Source: Ramazzottius varieornatus (lineage: Eukaryota > Tardigrada > Eutardigrada > Parachela > Ramazzottiidae). From it: a DNA stretch of 64,000 nt. The DNA lies in assembly GCA_001949185.1 (NCBI GenBank), contig BDGG01000009.1, positions 493,347 to 557,346 on the forward strand. Direction: 5' to 3'. This document shows positions 36,302 through 46,900 of the stretch, piece by piece (the stretch's first letter is position 1; each line of letters begins with the position of its first letter). A program made the translations under genes and the position numbers. Under the pieces are notes generated by a model. The model worked only from the letters and a program-made list of their open reading frames with translations. It searched no databases and was not told where the DNA came from.

Positions 36302-37096
36302 ATGAATTTCCCCGTCAGCATGTTTGGAGGAATGATTGGAGCCTATGGTCCTTACCAGATGTCAGGACTGACCACGGGATTTCCTATGGGTTTCCCGCTA
36401 GGACCCCCGTTGGGCTTTTCCCTCGGTCCCTCGGCGGGTACGCCTCTGCTGGGAACTCTCGCTCAACCGAGATTCACGGCCGATGAGTGGCTGATCCTAC
36501 AGGGGATGACAGCGACCCAACCAGCTGACCCATCCATCAGCCCTGGCGCTCAGGCCATCCAGCCGTCTAGCCTTTGCGTCCCTCAAGCCAGCTCCTACCA
36601 TGCATCAGCGATAACCAACAGCCCCGTCGATACGGGTCGACCGGATGTGAAGATCAACTTGGGGTCGTTCGGCCCACCGCGCAAGCCCTTCGATCACCGT
36701 CGCCTCGGCAATCAACCGCCTCAACACTGTAACTCAAACAGAAACCGAGGTCGGGGCTACGGTGGGCGTGGCGGTGCTTATGGCCGCTCTGACGGAGCGG
36801 TGGACGTGGCAGTGGACGTGATAGTGACGGACAACGGGGATACTGCCCCCGGAACGGCGGAGGAGGGTGGCCCCCGGAACGGCGGAGGAGGGTGGCCCCC
36901 GAAAAGCCACCAGAACCTAGACCCGTCGAGCCAGGCGGATCACCCTCCCGTCGGTACAACCAGGTTCGGAGGGCGAGCCCAAGTCGGCGAAGAAGACCCT
37001 CGCGACGGACAGCAAAAACCCAACCACACACATGGACCAGCTCGAGCATCAAACCGGGAACGACGGAGCCAGTCGGACATGGAAATGGACGAGTGA
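36302..37096 (+). CDS. Gly/Pro/Arg-rich ORF behind the LINE; host exon or LINE-encoded
   Basis: 264 codons open from ATG at 36302. The N-terminus is Gly/Pro/Met-rich (FPMGFPLGPPLGFSLGPS), followed by QPRFTADEWLILQGM and a basic RGRGYGGRGGAYGR tract. From about 36790 the +1 frame reads more naturally as RGG/RS-type sequence (GGRGSGRDSDGQRG, then SPSRRRRPSRRT), suggesting a one-base frameshift. A 25-bp unit at about 36846-36895 is duplicated in tandem. The ORF sits 108 bp after the LINE stop and 244 bp before an AATAAA with a TCTACCTATCTATG tail. That position suggests a third ORF of the same retrotransposon, but a host exon with an acceptor CTTTCAG just before the ATG is an alternative. Confidence 0.45.
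   Translation: MNFPVSMFGGMIGAYGPYQMSGLTTGFPMGFPLGPPLGFSLGPSAGTPLLGTLAQPRFTADEWLILQGMTATQPADPSISPGAQAIQPSSLCVPQASSYHASAITNSPVDTGRPDVKINLGSFGPPRKPFDHRRLGNQPPQHCNSNRNRGRGYGGRGGAYGRSDGAVDVAVDVIVTDNGDTAPGTAEEGGPRNGGGGWPPKSHQNLDPSSQADHPPVGTTRFGGRAQVGEEDPRDGQQKPNHTHGPARASNRERRSQSDMEMDE
36846..36895 (+). repeat. 25-bp tandem duplication in the Gly/Arg-rich ORF
   Basis: Two adjacent identical copies of a CCCCGGAACGGCGGAGGAGG-type unit, in an already GC-rich stretch. Confidence 0.75.
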
Positions 37097-37339
37097 GAAC
37101 CTGGACGAAGGCGGAAAGAACGCTCCCTCACTCCTTGTTTGGTAGTTAGCTCTCCCTGCTATGGTTGTGCGAATTTTCCACTTCCTTTCTGGTGCCTGAT
37201 CTCGGATTGTAATCTCTATATGTCAATCTCTGAAGTTAGTCTTGATCGCTTCCACTTGCTAAAGCTGTTGGTACTGTATTTTTTATGTTTCGTTATCCTC
37301 TGACGATCGAGGAAGCCGTCGACTAGATTGTCGAGGCTC

Positions 37340-37360
37340 AATAAATCTACCTATCTATGT
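37340..37360 (+). terminator. AATAAA and CTAT-repeat tail, probable 3' end of the LINE
   Basis: AATAAA at 37340-37345 runs directly into TCTACCTATCTATG. Short microsatellite-like tails after a poly-A signal are common at LINE 3' ends, so this is my best guess for the retrotransposon's end. Confidence 0.5.
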
Positions 37361-37503
37361 GACATGTCCACTAACCCACAGTGTTGTTGTTTCTTGCTTT
37401 TCAGTCCGTTGATATCAGTTCCTCCTCGAAATTCCTGCGCTCGATATTGATGCTCCTTTGTATTCCATACTATACTGCGAACTGACTTCTGGGAGAGATC
37501 GGC

Positions 37504-40400
37504 ATGGACCTGAGGGAGCTGTACAAAGAGGACTTTCCGGCGGAAGCAAGTAAGTTTGTTGCTCGATTGTCTTCTCTCGGTGACGGAAACGGGATGCCTG
37601 TTTCCCATCATGACTGATTTTTTTGCTGTTTGTTACAGTTGTGACGGACTTGATCAGTCGGGGAGATGGACAGACTCAGCTGGAAATGGGACTGCGCAAG
37701 TTCAGGGAATACCGGGAGCAAGCCAACTTGGAGCTTAGGAAGAACGCCTTCAAATACCACAGCGCAATCCTCACCGCATCGAGAGAAATGCAGGGTAAAA
37801 AATATTCGTTCTTTCTGGGGTCCTGCCCGTATTTTTCCTGTGACAGGTGTCAACTCTTGTAGATCTGGAAAAGAATCTGACGGATCTGAAAAGCACGCTA
37901 GCTGAGCAAAAGCAGTTGTTGGAGAACGTGACGGAAACGGCGCCGGAAGTCGAAGGCGCTGAACGAGGTAACACAGCTCAATGCTCCGTTTGAATTTTAA
38001 AACAGTGTCATTACTTTGAAAGGTTAGTCGTGATGGTTTTTTCTTGTAGACAGAAGATCTGGGTACTTCGGAAATTCATTAGACAGCTTGGCGAGTCGTT
38101 ACAGGTCGGACGCGACAGAAATAGGCGTGGGCGACAAGGACATTCCATTATGGTTCAGAGAAGCCACTCTCGACATCGAAGATCTTTACGAGATGCGCCA
38201 GTTCGAGGAGGCCACAAATCTGTTAATAAAGGCTCAAGAATATTTCCGTTCCGTTCGAGATACCTCTTTGATGACCAAAGCCGATGTTTACTATAGTAAG
38301 AGACTTCTTTTAATACTTACCACCTTTTCTGAGGAGTTCTTTCATCCCAGGACCGATCCTTTATGCCGAAGAGCAGTTGTTGATCCACCTTCTGCAAGCT
38401 CTGAACGCAGCTCTCGGTTGTCCCTTTGGAATAAACGACAGTCTTACCAAGCTGCTGGTGCAGTTACTGCGCCGCTTGGGAAAGAACTACGACGTGGGTA
38501 TTAATGGTAGTTTCCGGCAATTGTTTTTATCATTGAACCTAGGTTCCTTTGGTCTTACCGGTATTGGAATTCTAGGCATGCATCGCCTTTCTGGATCTTC
38601 GTACCCAGCTGATACACACTTCGCTCAAAGCGAAACCACTGGATAGAAGATCCTTAATTCCGGTGGAAGCAAGAGCGGAGATTTTGTTCCTGTCAATAGA
38701 AGATGCTTTGAAGAAGTACCACGACTTTGGCTTCGAAGGCATGGCCTGCAAGTCGGGTTAGTGCTTGCTAACCAGGGATAGAATTAGTTTTTCGTCCAGC
38801 CCCCTCCCCCTCAAAAAAAGAAAAGTTGGTTCAACGTTTAGCTCTCAACGGATGGGTCAAATTCCATGTGGATGCTTTCGCGAACGATCATCTGGAGCAA
38901 CTCTTCACTAGCCAAGCAAGCTTGACTGCCTGCGCAAGTTGCGTCCGTTCGGTTCGAAAGCATGCCGCTCGAGTGAGTTTTTTCTTTCTTTCTTTATGTG
39001 ATGGTTCAACAGGAGATCGGCAAATGGAATCACCCAGATCGTTTTCCCAAGTGGTGCACGCTTTCGGCAAACAACAATGAAAACGTGCGCCACTTGGGAG
39101 AACAATCTGGATGAAATTTTTGCCGACGTCCCAGTTAGATATCATAAGGTACTTTGGACTCACGGACGAGATATTCAGTTTACGCTGGTGTCGTGTTCTA
39201 GTTGACTAGTCTCGGAATGGACCTTTCTTTGTTGTTGGATGGGCATCTAGAGTCCCAAAACAGAGTCTTCCTCGAACAAATGGTCAAAGACTTTATCGAA
39301 AATAAGACAAACCTCCTCAAGGTACTTCTTGCATTTTGCTGGGTTGTCTGAAGTTCTTTCAAGGAGATGCTTTCTTCGTTTCAGGACCAGCGGATCGAAC
39401 CTACTGTTTTTCCGACCAAAGAAGCCGTGGCGTCCTTGGACAATATCGCTCTGTCGGGTCTTGGAATGGCTGCGGTCTATGTCGGTAAAGCTTTCCGTCC
39501 TGATTACTTTCCAGTTGAAACGTTCTTTCCAGTGAGCAACAAGGAGGAGGCGGAAGTGGTGACGCGGTCATCTCTCACAAGCGGCGGTAGTGTCTTGGCG
39601 AGTGTCCCCAAGATCTTCTCTTAGTTTACTGAACCAGCATGCGTTCCCAACGCTAACCGCAACCGCTTCCCCTTCCCTATATCATCAGGGGCACCCTGCC
39701 TATGCCGACCTGCTGAATTTTGATAATAAGTAGAAGGTCGGCAAACATGGTTATCTCTAGTGGCGCGCTTTTATATTATAATTGGCTGATGTCTGCGCCA
39801 CTTAGAAAACCTCGACAAAATTGTTTTTCCAGTGGCGCACCTTATCAGTGTTACTGGCTGGTGGCGCGCGCCACTTGGGATAACATGTGTGTTTTGTTTG
39901 CCGGCCTCCCGTGTAGTAGTACATCTTTTGTCTGTTATCCGTCTGCGTTTGCAGATGGTCTGCGTTTGAATATCGCGTCTCAGCACATCGATTTCGCAAA
40001 GTCCTTCCTTCAGTTGGTCGGCGACGTCACGGAGATCGCCACAGAATCCATGAAGAACGTTGTAAATAGCCTGGTGAAGAAAGCCTTTGAGCCACTACTT
40101 GACGATCTGCAATACAGCGTCAAACAGTTGACGGCGTCCAAGCCAAACGTGTGTAATACAGCTTGTGATGGTCACTGGACAATATCGGACAAAAAATAGA
40201 CTGTCGTTGTTCTACAGGTAGGCGTTCTTTCCGCTACAGTGGATTTCTGTCTCAAGAACCTCATTCCTAATGCCGAAGACGCGATGAAGACCAAGTTTGC
40301 CATCCAGTCTTCGCAGCTGTTTGTCACCGAGAAAGATGCCCTAATCAAGATGCAAAGTACGTTGAAAAGCAAAGCAAAACTTCCTGCAACGATCGTATAA
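37504..40400 (+). CDS. EXOC8: Exocyst complex component 8 (Exo84)-like, lacking a PH domain
   Basis: Eleven exons in phase, 534 aa: 37504-37549, 37639-37794, 37863-37967, 38050-38295, 38351-38493, 38576-38756, 38842-38972, 39202-39321, 39385-39484, 39955-40148, 40218-40400. The N-terminal coiled coil resembles the Vps51/Exo84 leader (LELRKNAFKYHSAILTASRE, LEKNLTDLKSTLAEQKQLL). Next, DIPLWFREATLDIEDLYEM and QFEEATNLLIKAQEYF correspond to the human ELPEDLDVCIAQRDFEGAVDLL region. Helical-rod segments follow (ARLTSLGMDLSLLLDGHLES). Between coiled coil and rod there is only a linker of about 30 residues where human EXOC8 has its PH domain. Exocyst tethers secretory vesicles to the plasma membrane. 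Identification is by patchy similarity; another CATCHR tether subunit is possible. At 39484 an alternative read-through would end at 39624. Confidence 0.65.
39012..39132. repeat. Hairpin MITE copy 19 (single), EXOC8 intron
   Basis: Arm variant GGAGATCGGCAAATGGAATC ... ATGAAATTTTTGCCGACGTCCC around GTGGTGCACG / CGTGCGCCAC. Confidence 0.85.
39733..39910. repeat. Hairpin MITE copy 20 (double), EXOC8 intron
   Basis: Starts AAGGTCGGCAAAC and ends GTTTGCCGGCCTCCC; two hairpins. Confidence 0.85.
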
Positions 40401-40570
40401 AGAGTTTCTAATTTCCACTGAAACGCAAACTAAAAGTTTCTGCCCGGTCTCATTTCTTTACTATCCTATTCGCTGTGATCAACGCTAAACTTCTATTAAA
40501 TATATTTTCGGTTAGAAATTTATGTGCGCTTCTTTGAACAGCAATGAAAAATCTCCCCACGGAGTTTTTT

Positions 40571-41647
40571 TCAACTTAGCCCTTTCCAGTTCGGCAGATA
40601 ATAGTCTTCCGCCCGGAAAGTTATATCGTAAAAGGAAAGCGGTGTCGGGGTGCCGTTGAAGTATAGCACTTCGACCGCATCACTCAAATATGCAGCCCAC
40701 CATGAAAATGTCCCGGTGGAAATAATCAAATGCTTCATTTTCGTCAGCAAGGCCAATGCGACTTCCGGTTTGACCTTTTCCAGTACTACAGCGTTGAGTC
40801 CAGAGATTGCTTCTTTGGCCCATGGCACATCGTTGGTCACCACGACGTAAAACAGGGAGGTATGTCGAGAATCCAGGTATTCCCGCGATCTTTGGAAATA
40901 ACTTCCTGGTGCCGGTACGTGACCGAACTGCCGCAGATGAGTCCTGAGAATGTCCCCACGACGAACATGGATACCCACCAACTCGGTGTCGCTGTGTAAG
41001 TCTTTCGTTATGTTTTCGAGGATTGTGTCGGCTTCGAGGATGATATCAGCGCGAAATTTCAAACTCTGTTTTATCTCCGCAGAGTATTCGGGGTGGAAGT
41101 ATTTCCAGGACTGGAAGGCACCGTGAAGTACCACGTCATTTTCGACGTGGTTCTTGAGTTTCTCGGTAAAGGAAAAGTATGTGCAACAGAAAGCCGAGTA
41201 GATTTCCGGCTGGGGAAGTGATCGGCCTTTGCAGACCAGCGTGTCGTATGCTTCCGGGTCGGCGATTCGCAGGTCTTTTCCTCCGAGAGTAAAGACTTTG
41301 ATCACGGGGGAATAAGAAGGCATGATAGGATGGAGGTGGTTGCGAGATGCGATCCCAAGAAGGGAGGCGTACAAGAACAGTTGGTTGCCCAGCCCGTTAC
41401 GCCGATAAGATCGCTGCCATTCCAGTAGAAGCATGTATCGGTGAGAAGACTGGATAAGGGTAGCAGTGGTCGCATTCTCAACATTTGAGAAGGGTCTTGG
41501 GGATACGGTATACGGCTTAGGTTGTAAACTAGCAGCTTTGCTACGGGACGAAGTTTCACGTATTAGAAAACCGGTTAGGAAGGCTCCAGATATCCACAAG
41601 AATGTGCATCGCAGCACGTCATTTCTTTTCCATCTTCTGCATACCAT
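40571..41647 (-). CDS. Alpha-1,2-fucosyltransferase (GT11), single exon
   Basis: 358 aa, one uninterrupted exon. It is a type II Golgi protein: short basic N-terminus, membrane anchor about residues 12-30 (CTFLWISGAFLTGFLI), then stem and catalytic domain. GT11 landmarks: NGLGNQLFLYASLLGIAS near the start of the catalytic domain, LVGIHVRRGDILR (the HxRRxD motif binding GDP-fucose), and STGTFSWWAAYLSD. Transfers fucose in alpha-1,2 linkage to galactose-terminated glycans in animals; the acceptor here is unknown. Being intronless among genes with 5-11 exons is notable. It converges with EXOC8 (171 bp between stops) and diverges from EDF1. Confidence 0.88.
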   Translation of the reverse strand: MVCRRWKRNDVLRCTFLWISGAFLTGFLIRETSSRSKAASLQPKPYTVSPRPFSNVENATTATLIQSSHRYMLLLEWQRSYRRNGLGNQLFLYASLLGIASRNHLHPIMPSYSPVIKVFTLGGKDLRIADPEAYDTLVCKGRSLPQPEIYSAFCCTYFSFTEKLKNHVENDVVLHGAFQSWKYFHPEYSAEIKQSLKFRADIILEADTILENITKDLHSDTELVGIHVRRGDILRTHLRQFGHVPAPGSYFQRSREYLDSRHTSLFYVVVTNDVPWAKEAISGLNAVVLEKVKPEVALALLTKMKHLIISTGTFSWWAAYLSDAVEVLYFNGTPTPLSFYDITFRAEDYYLPNWKGLS

Positions 41648-42435
41648 CCTCTATTCATCTCAACGTGGGACAATGATGAAAAGCAGAGTGGTAACTAATT
41701 AGCTGAGCAGCTCAGATGTCCAAAGAAGCGCGAGGCACAGTAGTATTAGTTTGGACGAGACCTTGAGCAGGTTCGACGAAGCGTGATCGATGCGCACGCT
41801 GGACACTGTGATGCTCTGTGACAGTGTGTTTGAAGCTTTCTTGGTTCTACTGTGAAACAGAATACAAACGAAGCGCAGAACAATGTTCCAAAGCGAACTG
41901 TCTTGGTGTTCGAACAGTCTAACCAGGAAGTAGTGACAGCTTGCACGTGCCGCGCGGAAGTCCATCAGTCGCAGTCCTGAGGTTCCTGTTCTCTCAGGAA
42001 ACCTGGAATGAGCATCCACTCATTACGCATGACGTAACGATCATAAGAAGCCACGCTACTTTGGTATGACATGACGATGATCAGCTGATCCATTTCGCCG
42101 CACGGACGACGTCTGTCACAACCGGCTGACCAACAGCCACAGCTAGCGCTATGTGCAAGGCCGTTCGGTGTCGGTCTGCAAGTCCGTTCGGTGTCGGTCT
42201 GCAAGTGTTTTGCAATCAACGAAGTCGCTTCAGAGTTCAGATGCTTCCGATTCTAAAACTCTTCCATCTTTTCTCAAGTGTTTTCTCAGGTTCGCTCCTA
42301 CTTTCCACTGGAGCTGCTCCTCGCTCTCGAGTCCGTCGCTTACTAGCCGTTCAACTTACGGATTCTGTCTTGACAGGAGAACTACTCCTGGGTTATACTG
42401 AATCAGTTAATCTTCCCTTTAAAGAAGCCATCAAG
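41648..42435. other. Divergent spacer between fucosyltransferase (-) and EDF1 (+)
   Basis: A 22-bp unit, CCGTTCGGTGTCGGTCTGCA plus AG, occurs twice in tandem at about 42163-42206, close to the likely EDF1 transcription start. No other feature seen. Confidence 0.5.
42163..42206 (+). repeat. 22-bp tandem duplication upstream of EDF1
   Basis: Two exact adjacent units sharing CCGTTCGGTGTCGGTCTGCA, 230 bp before the EDF1 ATG. Confidence 0.8.
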
Positions 42436-43224
42436 ATGTCTGAGTCTGACTGGGACTCGGTGACTGTTTTGCGTAAGAAGGCGCCGAAGCCGAGCGACTT
42501 GAAAGATCCCAAGGTGAGATGTACAAGAAGGTTATTTTCGGTTTGGAAGTTAATCCCAATGGACTGTTTCAGACTATCAATGCGGCCTTGCGAGCTGGTG
42601 GACAGATCGACACGACCAAGAAATGTAAGTCCCAAAGTTCGAGAAATCTTTCTGAATTCCAAATAGAAACTAGCGCGATTTCTTCTGCTGGACAGTTGCT
42701 GCTGGAACGAATCGACAACATGCTGGACCGCAGAACGCCGTTAAACTGGATCAGGAAACTGAAGATTTACATATCGAAACGATTGGGATGGACGTAAGTA
42801 TGACTGTGTAACTAATCAACTTCCGGTTGGACTGCGTTACGCGTCCGCTGTGGACAGTGAATAGTTTTATGTGTGAACGTCCCGTAGGTTGGGAAAATCA
42901 TAGCTCAAGCGAGGAACGCCAAAGGTTGGACCCAGAAGGATCTGGCAGCGAAGATTTGCGAGAAACCTCAAGTGATCAACGAGTACGAAGGCGGTAAAGG
43001 GATACCCAACCAACAAGTCATGACTAAGCTGGAACGCGCTCTCGAAGTCAAGCTTAGAGGAAAGGTACTATTTGAAATGTCTGCATAATAACGGGTCTCT
43101 TGTACATCTCTGTATTACGGAGCTTTTTTGCCCGAGTTTGCACATAATACTATGTATATTGCAGGACAAAGGAGCGCCTCTGGAACCACGTGCTGCGAAG
43201 AAATCGACCTCGGACAAAAAGTGA
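42436..43224 (+). CDS. EDF1: Endothelial differentiation-related factor 1 / multiprotein-bridging factor 1
   Basis: Five exons in phase, 154 aa: 42436-42513, 42573-42624, 42696-42793, 42888-43064, 43165-43224. The N-terminus [15 protein letters not shown] is nearly that of human EDF1. The MBF1 domain follows ([16 protein letters not shown]). Then comes a Cro/C1-type helix-turn-helix, [20 protein letters not shown] and [18 protein letters not shown], and a basic tail. It acts as a transcriptional coactivator bridging TBP and activators and, in eukaryotes generally, also at collided ribosomes. The length equals the human protein (about 148) within a few residues. Confidence 0.96.
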
Positions 43225-43958
43225 ATGATTCTATCAACTTCTGAACCTAAATTAAACCACGCAAGAAAGAATCACTCAAACATGAATATCTTAGCATCCC
43301 ATATACGTATTGTTTCTATTTATTACTTGATATCCGCAAAAATATGCTAGGGTGAGGCTTTCTGCACATTCTCCTTACGCATATTTTTGCTGCTAATCTT
43401 ATTGCTGGAATCTTTGTTATGACGATTCCGAGCCGTACGCAGTAGCATGTTTTTTGTGGTTCAGCCGGGATTCAGTTTCCGGTACAATACAGTAGCATTT
43501 CTTCCGATGGTCCGAGACCACATTTTCTATTCATCAACCGGGTCTCCCGTCTTGCCTTTTGGGGTCTCTGTACAGTAGTTGGAGTCAAAAAGTTATTGTA
43601 AAGTCAAAGTAACTGCAATATGGTCAGTTTTCCTTTCGTGTTCATCGAGGAAGGTTGGATGACCCGCTTTTTCCAGCATCATGGAGGAACCTTACTGCAC
43701 AAGTAACGTTAACTGGTCTTATTGTGTTAGGAAACAGGGGTGTAACGCAATAAATGTTACAGATCCGTAGTTCACGGGTCGTAGAAGCTCAAGTCTGAAG
43801 GGATCGGGTCTTGTTGGGTACTCATCATCGATTGCTGATCGATTGGCTTCCCAGGTGGGTTGCTTAGGTATTGTCTCGTCTGGGTGCCGATCTGCGCAAA
43901 GCTTCATCGTTCTTTTCCTTCTTCAGTCAGTCAGTTCCAGTACGTATCGTTTTCGGGG
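43225..43958. other. Spacer between EDF1 and IFT81
   Basis: 3' flank of EDF1 and IFT81 promoter/UTR. No gene, RNA or repeat recognised. Confidence 0.4.
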
Positions 43959-46900
43959 ATGGCCGAGGATCTTCAGCAGGTATCGAAGTTTCTGGCGCAT
44001 CCGCCTTTCAGTAGGAAGGTTTCCATTTTGGACTTGGATGCACTATCGGGACTTACTGGCCTACAGTTTCTCACCGATGTGTTCGCTGCGTTGGATCCAT
44101 CGGTACAAACGTATCTTTTTCTCCTTTCGGTTAGGTGGAAGTCTTGTTTATACGGTGACGGTGGTTTTCATCTGTTTTTAATTTAGTTCGGCGGAAATAT
44201 CGCGGAAGAAGAAGCACAAGAGCTCGCTATCCGCATATTCACCTTCCTACGGTTGCTGCGATATCCGCCTGGCGCCCATCCGACTGAGCAGTAAGCTGTT
44301 CTCTTGTGGTCGAGCACACTTGGAAAAGCTTGTGCGTGCTTGATGGTTGTAAAGTGGACCATTCGTAGATCGGAGTGGAGGAAAGATGTCATCGAAGGCA
44401 AACGTCGTGCCATCGTATCCATCCTGGTGTGGCTGTCACAGAACCTGCCGATGGTGCAGCAGCGACTCTATCTGGCCAAATACATGACCAAAGTCGATAT
44501 TCCGTCTGATTTCCGGACCGACCCGGAAATCAACCGAATCCTCGAAGAAGTATGTGGGAGGTCGGCAAAGAGAAACAGTCATTGAAGAACAGTCATTGCA
44601 AGTCGCGCACGCTTCCCGTCAATAACACCGGAAACGTGCGTCACTTACGATAACGAACTTGTACGTTGCGTTTTTGCCAACCTACAGTACACGCAGAACG
44701 AGATTTCATGGTACAGTGAAAATTATGGAACAGGCGGAAAGGACGGCAAGATGGAGATTCGACCGTAGAAAAGTGTCGAAAAATGTATTACTGTGAATCG
44801 GTCGCGTATGTACGTGCTTCCGTACCGCCGTAGCGAAATGGCCTGTCCCATAATATTTACTGTACCATAATTTCTCGTCCTGCCTGTACGTGTATGAATG
44901 TTTTTCCTTGTTTTCAATGGCGGCTAGTCTTATACTGATGTTTTGTAGCAAGATCGCGCAGTTGCTGAGTTCTCCGCTTCCCACAAAGAGCACAGTCTTC
45001 TCAAGACCGACGCGGATATCGTGAACAATCTACGGCGAGAAATCAAGGACCTTCGCGCCCAGAAGGAGCAAACGGAGCAGCGTGTTGCCGAGCTGGTCAC
45101 TCGAGTCCGCTCTGTACCCGGGAAGACAGCAGAGAAAGATGAAAGAATGGAACTCGCGAGGGCCCTTCGAGAAGAACAGGAGAGCTGCGCGCAGCTGATG
45201 AACAAAAGAACCGAACTTCGTCAGCTGGGCCTCTCACAGAACGACCAGATTGCCCGTCTGAGAGACTACACGTCGAAACTCACCGATGAATGGCGGGAGG
45301 TCACACCGGAAAGTAAATGAGAATTGAGTGCCATACCGATAACTATGTTTTGATAATTGGAACCTCGCTCAGTTTTTCAACCTCAGAATGTTAATATGGA
45401 ACGAGGGTAAACGAAACGCAGAGGATCGTTGTATCAAGCGACGGACTTTCTTATTATCATTGAGTAGAAACGTGCGCCACTGGGGATAGCGACTTTCACG
45501 TTGCGTTTGCCGGCCTCCCATAGTATGAATTATAACGTTCTGGTTCTGTCTTTTTCACAATATATGTTTTCAGAGCTCCTCCAGAAGCTGGAAGACCGAG
45601 TGACGTCCCAACGTCGAGCAGTGAACGAAGTACTTCCTAGAGCTATTGGAGAAGAGCGCAAGGCTTTGGTGGAACTGGCCGAGCTCCTAAAGCTGCCTGA
45701 CTTTACCGAGCGGAACTTGAACGAGCTGCGGGTAAGAATGTTTGGCTTTCTAGGCTTCTAGCACGGATAACGAAGGCTTTCTGTTCGTTCTAGATAAAAG
45801 CGCAAATGTTACAAACGGAGGTCTTCAACATGTCCGACAAGCTGAAAACCGCTTCGCAGACACCGCAGCTGGCGGAAGTAGCGGCGAACCAAGCTCAGCT
45901 GGACAGTCTCGTGGAGAAAAAGAAGGAGTTGGCCTCTCGCAATGAAGCTCTGCATCGGGAGATTCGAGAAGTCGAACAAAGGATGGGTATTCAGGTCGAT
46001 GACAGAGGCGATGCGACAAATCTCTCTCGAAAGCTGTTGAATTCCGCTGAGGAGAACGAAAGAAAGAAGAACGTCGTTGAGGTCCTGGAGGCTGAAAGAA
46101 GGACTGCCTCGCGCACTTACTCCATACTGGCTGACGAACATCAAAGAACGAAGAACATTCTGGTGGGTTTTCGATGTGTTGAGATCTAGACTGATTGATA
46201 GATAGGTCAATAAATGGGAGCTCCGCAAACAAGATCAACCAAATCGTTCTCCTCAGGTGGCGCAAGGTTATAGTATTGTTGGTCGAGAACGCGCGCCACT
46301 TGGAAAAATGATTTGGCCAAGATTGTTCGCCGAGCTCCCAAATGTTTCTTTAATTGCAGACGGAATGGGAGAAACGGACGGGTCTCTCGCCTTTAGCGCC
46401 AAGTTCTGGGCAAACCGATGTCCGACCCACAACCGACGGAAGACCTCTGGCGGACCAGACTCACGAGCTGGAAGAGAAGGTCGCCAGCAGGCGGAAGGAA
46501 GTAGCTCAGCTGCTCAGCGAACTTCAGCCACTTCGGCAGAAACACAAGACCCAGCAAGACATTATAGCGAAGGAGAACCAACGGCAGAACGCTCAGGACC
46601 TCCAAACAGTGAGGCGATAGTCGATCTGCTCCGGATAGTGGTTACGGACTTGAACGGTTTTGTTATCTTAGAGTGTCGACAAAGCGCGAGATGAGGTCGC
46701 CACCCTGAACAGCACCATCATAAGTCAACAGCTGGAAAGCCAGTACGCAGATATTCTTCTGGAAAGAGCGACGAACGAGGAGGCTGGACAGAAATTTATG
46801 TAAACCCCGAACATCAAATACATAGAGTAGATAATTATGAAAGCTCGACAAACAAACTGGACTAGATCGTTTTCCCAAGTGGCGCACGCTGTGAGCCAGT

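Noticed and set aside
36302-37096. Calling the Gly/Arg-rich ORF an FMR1/RGG-type host RNA-binding protein
   Set aside because: Only composition supports it; frame shifts midway and the position behind the LINE offers a simpler explanation.
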